Assembly: GCA_051881775.1 (NCBI GenBank)
Contig: JBJEQN010000024.1
Span: forward strand, 1 to 19,200
From: UMGS363 sp051881775
Lineage (GTDB): Bacteria; Bacillota; Clostridia; Oscillospirales; Ruminococcaceae
DNA length: 19,200 nt
Direction: 5' to 3'
Numbering within the stretch: position 1 is the stretch's first letter; each line of letters opens with the position of its first letter. The notes beneath the pieces are model-generated. The model made no database searches. It saw nothing but the letters and a program-made list of their open reading frames with translations, and had not been told where the DNA came from. Below are positions 14,070 to 19,200 of the stretch, piece by piece. The position numbers and the translations under genes are program-made.

Positions 14070-15488
14070 ATGGAAAATAAGAAAAAAAGCAAAATAATAG
14101 TTATCACGTTTATAGCTGTTGCAGTTGCAATACCGCTGATAATTTGCATAGTGCGTGATTCGATGTACGAAAAAGCATATAGTTTAGCTTGGACAGAACA
14201 AAAATACGCCGAATCAATAGAGATATATAAAAAACTTGGCGATTATAAGGATTCCCAAGCGTGTCTTGAAGATACGATGTGGCGATACGGCTATTTTCTG
14301 TACAGTAACGGTGAATACCTTGACTCTGCTCGGGTATTGTACGAACTTGCCGGTATGCAGGGTGAAGACAGCTGTTGGCTGAAGGATGCCGTAGGAGCTG
14401 CATATGCCTACGCCGAACAGTTTTGCGAACGTGGAGAATGCAGCAGAGCTGACGATATTCTTGAGGCAATACTTGCTTCCGATAAAAGTGGTCTGTACAG
14501 AGGAGATAATGACTATGGAAGCTTTGCTGTAACAAAAAATGAAGTTGAGCTGATGATCATTTACAACGACGCTATGGAATATCTCGTCAACGGGAACAAA
14601 GGCATGGCGGCTATAACCTTCGGCAGACTAATAAATTTCAAGGACGCAGAAGAACGGGCGGCAAAGCTGTGGGATGATATAGCACCAAGGACAAATTTAT
14701 CGGCAGGTTATGATTTTACTATAGGCGTAAATTCTGATGGTAAGGCGTATGTAGTTGAAAATCATATAGATACATCGTGGAATACCTCTTATTATGATGC
14801 ACAGATATACTTTGATTTCAATGCCCCCGAATGGTCCGATCTTGTTTCTGTTGCTTCGGGAGATTACCATGTTGCAGGTCTGCGCAAAGACGGAACAGTC
14901 GTAGCCCAAGGCAAAAATGATAATGGCTGCTGTGATGTCAGCGAATGGTCGGATATAGTATCAATATCAGCCGGCAGACGGTATACTGTGGGACTGACAA
15001 GCTACGGAACGGTGGTCGTAACACCCGGAACAAATTTTAACGTATCATCATGGAGCAACATAATTGCCATTTCTGCAGGACAAAATCATATTCTTGGACT
15101 TAAAGCGGACGGTACCGTTGTTGCGACCGGCAGCAATGAAGAGGGTCAGTGCAGAGTTGATTCATGGAGAAATATCACAGCCGTTTCTGCAGGCGGTTAT
15201 CATTCTGTAGGCTTGTGTTCAAATGGTACAGTTGTAGCCGCCGGAAGCAATGACGACTGGCAATGCGATGTATCAGGCTGGAAAAATATAAAGCAGATCT
15301 CAGCCGGTCAGCTTCATACCGTGGCTTTGCGTTCTGACGGCACCGTTGCTGCCGCAGGAAAAGACTGGTTCGGACGTACTCTTGATTGCTGTCAGGTATC
15401 CGATTGGAGCGGTGTTGTACAGCTCTCCGCAGGCAGCTATCATTCAATTGCCGTTGATTCAAACGGAAAGGTTAAAATTGCAAAATAA
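14070..15488 (+). CDS. Membrane-anchored helical-repeat plus RCC1-like propeller protein
   Basis: A 472-residue protein I cannot name. A basic N-terminus (KKKSK) and hydrophobic segment at about 8-28 form a signal anchor, placing the rest outside the membrane. Residues 29-205 are helical and TPR-like (YAESIEIYKKLGDYKDSQACL, GEYLDSARVLYELAG). Residues about 208-472 hold seven RCC1-type repeats, each with an SAG-type turn (LSAGYDF, SVASGDYH, SISAGRRY, AISAGQNH, AVSAGGYH, QISAGQLH, QLSAGSYH) followed by GL..DGTVVA. Seven repeats match one closed propeller. In other proteins such propellers bind protein partners (for example BLIP-II with beta-lactamases). GGAGGAATTGAT precedes the start. Monocistronic, ending at a terminator shared with the PH-domain genes. 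Confidence 0.85.
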   Translation: MENKKKSKIIVITFIAVAVAIPLIICIVRDSMYEKAYSLAWTEQKYAESIEIYKKLGDYKDSQACLEDTMWRYGYFLYSNGEYLDSARVLYELAGMQGEDSCWLKDAVGAAYAYAEQFCERGECSRADDILEAILASDKSGLYRGDNDYGSFAVTKNEVELMIIYNDAMEYLVNGNKGMAAITFGRLINFKDAEERAAKLWDDIAPRTNLSAGYDFTIGVNSDGKAYVVENHIDTSWNTSYYDAQIYFDFNAPEWSDLVSVASGDYHVAGLRKDGTVVAQGKNDNGCCDVSEWSDIVSISAGRRYTVGLTSYGTVVVTPGTNFNVSSWSNIIAISAGQNHILGLKADGTVVATGSNEEGQCRVDSWRNITAVSAGGYHSVGLCSNGTVVAAGSNDDWQCDVSGWKNIKQISAGQLHTVALRSDGTVAAAGKDWFGRTLDCCQVSDWSGVVQLSAGSYHSIAVDSNGKVKIAK

Positions 15489-15508
15489 ATAATGCTTGCA
15501 AAACAAAT

Positions 15509-15537
15509 ACGCCGCAGGGGAGTGACCTCTGCGGCGT
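15509..15537. terminator. Bidirectional intrinsic terminator
   Basis: Stem ACGCCGCAG/CTGCGGCGT with an 11-nt loop, flanked by T-rich sequence on the right and A-rich sequence (AAAACAAAT) on the left. It lies between the convergent RCC1-like gene and PH-domain gene, so it can serve both. Confidence 0.8.
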
Positions 15538-15570
15538 TTCATTATTTATGGGACTGTATTAAACGGATCT

Positions 15571-16050
15571 TCAGCGGTTGTTATTCATAGCGCCCATAAG
15601 CTGAGCAGCCTGATTTTTCAGCCTTTCGTTTTCACATATTTCGATCTGTTCCAAAACTCTGCTCTTGAAAGCGTCGGCATCTTTGATATACTTGAAATTG
15701 TAATTGCCCGAAGAGGTCGATATAACAAGAGTGCTGTAATTGAATATCTTACCGCCGAGACCCTGTTCAACGGAGATATTGTTGATCTTGTTAAGGGGCG
15801 AATCCATTGATTTTGTGTTTATAACGCCGGTTTTTCCCGTTAACCTTGTATTGGAAAGGGAAATATAAGTATGCGTTACGCCCAGATACTTTGTTCCTAA
15901 CCATAAAGCGGCAATGATAAGACCTACCAGCGCTCCGCCGCCCCCTGCCGCCATAACACCGATAATAAAAATAATTGCAGAACATATTGCAGGCGTTACA
16001 AGAACAAGTTTGTTGATCTCTGCTTTTAAAATGGTTGTTTCTACGCTCAT
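15571..16050 (-). CDS. Bacterial PH-domain membrane protein (second of a pair)
   Basis: A 159-residue protein with two predicted transmembrane helices in the N-terminal half (about 16-34 and 36-55, the latter Gly-rich), followed by a bacterial pleckstrin-homology-like domain (DUF304/bPH2 type) from about 60 to 140: RLTGKTGVINTKSMDSPL, then INNISVEQGLGGKIFNYSTL. The C-terminal helix is charged (ICENERLKNQAA). AAGGAG lies about eight bases upstream. It is a paralogue of the next gene upstream, sharing NTKSMDSP and SVEQG blocks, and follows it by 21 bases. Function unknown; related domains occur in small membrane proteins linked to envelope stress. Confidence 0.85.
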   Translation of the reverse strand: MSVETTILKAEINKLVLVTPAICSAIIFIIGVMAAGGGGALVGLIIAALWLGTKYLGVTHTYISLSNTRLTGKTGVINTKSMDSPLNKINNISVEQGLGGKIFNYSTLVISTSSGNYNFKYIKDADAFKSRVLEQIEICENERLKNQAAQLMGAMNNNR

Positions 16051-16071
16051 GATGAATTTCTCCTTTATTTT

Positions 16072-16569
16072 TTATTGAGCCAAGCTGTTTGCAAGCGCAG
16101 CAGCCTGATTTTTCAACTTTTCATTTTCATATGCGTCTATCTGTTCCATAGTTTTTTCCTTGAACTCGTCCGCATTTTTTATGTATGCAAACTTGAATGT
16201 GCCGGAAGAGGTGGAAACGGAGATCGTGCTGTAACGGAAAACCTTTCCCCAGAAGCCCTGTTCAACGGACACGCTGTTTATCTTGCTTATGGGTGAATCC
16301 ATTGATTTTGTGTTGATGATGCCTGTCTTGCCGTATATCCGTTTGCTTGTCAGGGCAAGCCTTGTGTTGAACAGAACAAACAGCTTGAAGCCGACAAATA
16401 AGACCATTACTCCTATTGCGATTATCGGTATAAAGGACATCGTAATATCCCAGTAGACTTCAAAACCGTAAACAAGAAGAATGGTGTCGATAATAAGTGC
16501 GGTAAGGATAGATGGTATAAGTGCTGCCTTGTTTATTTCCGCCTTTGCAATATCATTTTCAATACTCAT
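16072..16569 (-). CDS. Bacterial PH-domain membrane protein (first of a pair)
   Basis: A 165-residue paralogue of the downstream protein with the same plan: short cytosolic N-terminus (DIAKAEINKAALIPS), two hydrophobic helices (about 18-65), then the PH-like domain with IYGKTGIINTKSMDSPIS and VSVEQGFWGKVFRYSTI, and a charged tail (DAYENEKLKNQAAAL). I start at the ATG at 16569, preceded by GGGGGTAAC at normal distance; an in-frame ATG at 16635 would overlap the promoter. The pair probably arose by tandem duplication and may form a heteromer. Role unknown. Confidence 0.85.
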   Translation of the reverse strand: MSIENDIAKAEINKAALIPSILTALIIDTILLVYGFEVYWDITMSFIPIIAIGVMVLFVGFKLFVLFNTRLALTSKRIYGKTGIINTKSMDSPISKINSVSVEQGFWGKVFRYSTISVSTSSGTFKFAYIKNADEFKEKTMEQIDAYENEKLKNQAAALANSLAQ

Positions 16570-16626
16570 TTTTGTTACCCCCAAATATTTTTTGCCCGAA
16601 ATATAAAATATTTCAAGCTTCATTTT

Positions 16627-16646
16627 ATTATACACTCTTTATTATA
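16627..16646 (-). promoter_or_regulatory. Candidate -10 boxes for the PH-domain pair
   Basis: Two TATAAT hexamers on the minus strand (16627-16632 and 16641-16646), about 58-72 bases before the first PH gene. Neither has a good -35 at 16-18 nt, so the start site is uncertain. Confidence 0.4.
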
Positions 16647-16676
16647 TCTTTTGGTCACCTGCCAGCTAACTTTCGC

Positions 16677-16710
16677 AAAAAAATTCCGCCCGCTTTTAAT
16701 GCGGACGGAT
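16677..16710 (-). terminator. Intrinsic terminator of the kinase gene
   Basis: On the minus strand the nine-base stem TCCGTCCGC/GCGGGCGGA (16685-16693 with 16701-16709, one G-T pair) has a 7-nt loop and runs into a T-rich tract (16677-16684). It directly abuts the kinase stop codon and separates it from the PH-domain operon. Confidence 0.88.
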
Positions 16711-18420
16711 TCATTGACCTTTATATCGTTCGTATATGTAGTAGTGCAAACCGGCTTCCGGGTCTCTGGCTCTCATATAATCGCCGTTTTTTTGCTCCAC
16801 AAAAAGATATTCTTCACCCGATTCGTCTTTGTAAATATAGTATCTTTCGTAAAAATAATATTCCTCCACAGCCGAGGTTTCTATCATGCCGTAGGTCCAG
16901 TTGAGTTGGTCGCTGCTGTAGTCGAACTTAAGGGTCCCTCCGTAATTGGTATACCTTTCGGAGTAGCAGGTACCGTCTTTGTTAAAGACCAACAGCTTGG
17001 GGAAGGTGTCCAGACGGGGCGCTTTTTCCAGACTGTAATACATTTTCGGGAAAAGCGCGGCTCCGTTTGATTCATAGTCCAGCTCGCTCCATACTCCCAG
17101 CACCGCTTCGTCCGTAACAAATTCAAATGGCTCATCCAGTACATCGCAGAAATTCCCCGACTTGAACTCGTATCTTGTGAAAGCAGGAACCTTCAAGCTG
17201 TCCGTAATGCAGGTAAGCATCTTTCTGAAGACCTTTCCGGCAGGCAGACCCGTGGGGGAGGTGGTCTGACTTTCCGTTTCCGAGGAGGAAGGCACCGTTG
17301 TTGTTTCCGACTTCGGCACCTCGGTCGTTTTTGCGGCAGTTGTGGTTTTGGCAGCAGTCGTTGTCTTTGCTGTTGTTGTAGTTTTTACAGCCGTTGTTGA
17401 AGCGGTGGTCTGCGATGAAGATACCGAAGTGACGGAGGTTTCCGTTGTTTCTTCCGTCAAGGCTTCGGCTGAGGTATCCTCAGTTTCGGGAACAACGGTA
17501 GTTTCTTCGGTAACCGGAGTTGTAGTGGTCACTTCCGACGTTGTTACAGCTGCGGACGTTGTTGTAAATACTGTAGTCGCCGATATAGACGAAGCTGCCG
17601 CCGTTGTCGTTGTTCCAATTGAAGAAGAAGCACCCATTTCCGATGCCGTCAGCAGGTCTTCGGGGGTTCCTCCGTAAATATTGCCGAAGAAATACAAAGC
17701 GCAGGCAAGAACCGCCGCTGCACACAGCAGCACGGGCATAAAAGCCGTCATTCCGCCGAATTTAAGCGCTCTTTTTACGGCAGAAGCGCTCTGATAACGG
17801 TTTTTCGGGTCAAATTCCGTGCATTTTCGTATGATGCGTCTGAATTTTCTCTTCTCCGATTTTTGCCCAAGCACGGTTTTCAGCGTAACGCCGAGGGAAT
17901 ATATGTCCGAAGCGGCGTTTGTCTGGCTGTAGCCGAACTGTTCCGGGGGAGCGTAGCCCTTTGTTCCCAGGTAGCGTGTATCGTTTTCCTTGCCTTCGTC
18001 AAAATGCCTTGAAGCGTCAAAGTCAATGAGCCTTATATGTCCATCGGGGGCAAGGAGAATGTTGGAAGGCTTTATGTCACGGTGTACGATACCATGCTTG
18101 TGCAGCACCTCCAGCACATCGCAAAGCTCGCAGAACGCCGCAGCAATGTCCTTTTCCTCCGTCAGAGCGGATATGTTTCTTTCGCCGGGTATGTACTCTT
18201 CAAGCACAACGGTCTTGTCACCGTCCAAGCCTGCGTATTCTATCCTTGTAAGGTAGGGCGAATTTATTTTCTGCAGCGCCTTGTATACGCTTATATCTCC
18301 GTTCATTGTACGCAGAACATACTGCTTTCCGTCCGATTGAACGACCTCCACAGTCCCCTTGTCGTCCTTGTCAAGCTGCCGGACGGGCATATATTCGGTT
18401 TTTATCTCTTTTATATCCAT
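16711..18420 (-). CDS. Transmembrane eukaryote-type Ser/Thr kinase with Thr-rich stalk
   Basis: A 569-residue membrane protein. The cytoplasmic kinase domain (about 10-222) has HRDIKPSN (catalytic Asp115), DFD at 133-135 in place of DFG, GTKGYAPPEQ and SDIYSLGV. The Gly-rich loop is degenerate and the beta-3 position expected to be Lys reads Arg37 (YVLR); the alpha-C Glu is not evident. One transmembrane helix spans about 226-246. A Ser/Thr-rich stalk (about 260-390, with TTTAAK repeats) leads to an extracellular C-terminal domain that resembles lipocalin-like sensor folds (LGVWSELDYES, LLVFNKDGT); there are no PASTA repeats. I start at the ATG at 18420, with AGGA seven to nine bases upstream. 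The frame stays open to 18507, but that part is repeat sequence. Likely an envelope sensor; the input is unknown. Confidence 0.9.
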   Translation of the reverse strand: MDIKEIKTEYMPVRQLDKDDKGTVEVVQSDGKQYVLRTMNGDISVYKALQKINSPYLTRIEYAGLDGDKTVVLEEYIPGERNISALTEEKDIAAAFCELCDVLEVLHKHGIVHRDIKPSNILLAPDGHIRLIDFDASRHFDEGKENDTRYLGTKGYAPPEQFGYSQTNAASDIYSLGVTLKTVLGQKSEKRKFRRIIRKCTEFDPKNRYQSASAVKRALKFGGMTAFMPVLLCAAAVLACALYFFGNIYGGTPEDLLTASEMGASSSIGTTTTAAASSISATTVFTTTSAAVTTSEVTTTTPVTEETTVVPETEDTSAEALTEETTETSVTSVSSSQTTASTTAVKTTTTAKTTTAAKTTTAAKTTEVPKSETTTVPSSSETESQTTSPTGLPAGKVFRKMLTCITDSLKVPAFTRYEFKSGNFCDVLDEPFEFVTDEAVLGVWSELDYESNGAALFPKMYYSLEKAPRLDTFPKLLVFNKDGTCYSERYTNYGGTLKFDYSSDQLNWTYGMIETSAVEEYYFYERYYIYKDESGEEYLFVEQKNGDYMRARDPEAGLHYYIYERYKGQ

Positions 18421-18441
18421 AGCCAAGTCCTGTTTGTTATT

Positions 18442-18623
18442 GGGAACCTCTAAAAACCTCCTTCTCGGCAAATTTTCTATGACTTTGCTCATCTGCTGCG
18501 TTAACAAACCTTGTAATACATCAAGTATTACGGCGGTTTGTTGCCTTGCAGCTGAACAAAGTCATATACGAAAATTTGCGAGCAATACGAAGTATTGCTT
18601 AGTCTCGGTTTTTAGAGAACCCC
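18442..18623. repeat. Palindromic 182-bp repeat in the kinase leader
   Basis: Long imperfect palindrome. The arms pair as CTCTAAAAACC (18448-18458) with GGTTTTTAGAG (18607-18617), GCAAATTTTC with GAAAATTTGC, TATGACTTTG with CAAAGTCATA, CAAACC with GGTTTG, and GTAATAC with GTATTAC at the centre (18513-18531). The right arm holds an extra hairpin (AGCAATAC/GTATTGCT, 18581-18599). Ends begin GGG and finish CCC. It looks like a MITE. It lies between the kinase start and its likely -10 box (TATAAT on the minus strand, 18672-18677), so it would be transcribed as a large leader hairpin. It is not similar to the other repeats here. Confidence 0.8.
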
Positions 18624-18671
18624 TATTATTTCTTGAATTTGATCGGTCATACGGGAAAACATACAGATTTA

Positions 18672-18677
18672 ATTATA
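18672..18677 (-). promoter_or_regulatory. Candidate -10 box for the kinase gene
   Basis: TATAAT on the minus strand about 250 bases before the kinase start, beyond the palindromic repeat. No good -35 is seen at 16-18 nt, so this is a weak call. Confidence 0.35.
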
Positions 18678-18738
18678 CACCTTTTATATTTCGTTTTGGT
18701 AAGCTGTCAGCTTAATTTCAAAAAAATATCCGATTCCC

Positions 18739-18767
18739 TTGAAAATTTATTGATTATATGGTATCAT
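18739..18767 (+). promoter_or_regulatory. Promoter of the HTH gene
   Basis: -35 TTGAAA (18739-18744), 17-nt spacer, -10 TATCAT (18762-18767), about 38 bases before the start at 18806. Divergent from the kinase promoter region. Confidence 0.7.
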
Positions 18768-18805
18768 ATTTTTGTCAGAATTTCAACATTCAGGGGGAAT
18801 TTTTT

Positions 18806-19200
18806 ATGCAGGATACAGTAAGCACAGACAAACTTGAAAACGAACTCTCGGAAATTTCCGATATAAGCGACTTTCTGGAGAAAAATTCAGATGAACTCGT
18901 TAATGTAAAGCTTTCCGAGTATCTTAACGAGCTTCTTGCAAGCCGTAATATGGAGGAGTACGAGGTAATAAAAAATTCTGGGCTTAACAGGGGATATGCT
19001 TACCAGATATTTGAAGGCGGCAAAAATCCCTCCCGTGATAAGATAATAGGTCTTTCCTTCGGCTTTAAGCTGAATTTTGCCGAAACTCAAAAGCTGCTGA
19101 AAACGGCAGGTATGCGTACTCTTTATGCCCGTGACGAGCGTGACGCAATAATTATTTTTGCCGTAAAAAAGGGCTGCAGCGTTATTGAAACAAATCTTCT
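18806..19200 (+). CDS. Helix-turn-helix protein (5' part; runs off the window)
   Basis: Starts at an ATG with CAGGGGG upstream and stays open for 131 codons to the window edge. An acidic N-terminus (about 1-30) precedes an XRE-like helix-turn-helix region (about 33-85): VKLSEYLNELLASRNM, VIKNSGLNRGYAYQIFEG, KNPSRDKIIGL. A helical segment follows (FAETQKLLKTAGMRTLYARDERDAIIIFAVKKG). As I recall, genes of this type sit next to Ser/Thr kinases in Ruminococcus-like genomes, so the protein may be a substrate or output regulator of the adjacent kinase; that link is inference. The C-terminus is not visible. Confidence 0.8.
   Translation, partial: MQDTVSTDKLENELSEISDISDFLEKNSDELVNVKLSEYLNELLASRNMEEYEVIKNSGLNRGYAYQIFEGGKNPSRDKIIGLSFGFKLNFAETQKLLKTAGMRTLYARDERDAIIIFAVKKGCSVIETNL

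Noticed and set aside
17342..17677. Plus-strand Val-rich 111-codon frame
   Set aside because: Antisense of the Thr-rich stalk of the kinase; Thr codons read backwards give Val/Ser-rich sequence.
18421..18507. Kinase start at the ATG at 18507
   Set aside because: The added 29 residues are encoded by the palindromic repeat, while the ATG at 18420 has a ribosome binding site at proper spacing and directly precedes the kinase fold.

Overview
The window is a compact, mostly minus-strand stretch of a low-to-moderate-GC bacterial genome. Strong AGGAGG-type ribosome binding sites, SigA-like promoters (TTGNNN, 16-17 nt spacer, TATAAT), a RelQ-type small alarmone synthetase, PdxS/PdxT vitamin B6 synthesis and a eukaryote-type Ser/Thr kinase with a Thr-rich stalk all fit a Clostridia member of the Ruminococcus/Oscillospiraceae type. 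That placement is inference from gene content, not from a marker gene.

Layout. (1) 1-3971, minus strand: S-adenosylhomocysteinase and a RelQ-like (p)ppGpp synthetase, then a Phd/Doc toxin-antitoxin pair tightly followed by an RluA-type pseudouridine synthase. (2) 3999-4392: a repeat built of six ordered hairpins. The same module string returns inverted at 11604-12168, and its end lies at 1-44. (3) 4430-11559, minus strand: one long operon with a family 2 glycoside hydrolase, a MATE exporter, an HscC-like Hsp70, a 63-residue protein, a pyridoxamine-phosphate-oxidase-like flavoprotein, and a dead GNAT acetyltransferase gene. The GNAT gene carries two related 99-bp palindromic insertions. Deleting both restores the reading frame at each junction. 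(4) 12197-13695, minus strand: pdxS-pdxT. (5) 14070-15488, plus strand: a membrane-anchored protein with a helical repeat region and a seven-repeat RCC1-like propeller. It converges on a tandem pair of bacterial PH-domain membrane proteins (15571-16569). (6) 16677-19200: a transmembrane Ser/Thr kinase with its own terminator, a 182-bp palindromic repeat in the kinase leader, and a divergent gene for a helix-turn-helix protein that runs off the window.

The coding content is mostly recognisable. The least explained material is non-coding: three unrelated families of palindromic elements. The six-hairpin composite keeps its stems while linkers and loops diverge. The 99-bp pair shows clean evidence of insertion into a gene. 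The 182-bp palindrome supplies the spurious N-terminal extension of the kinase reading frame.
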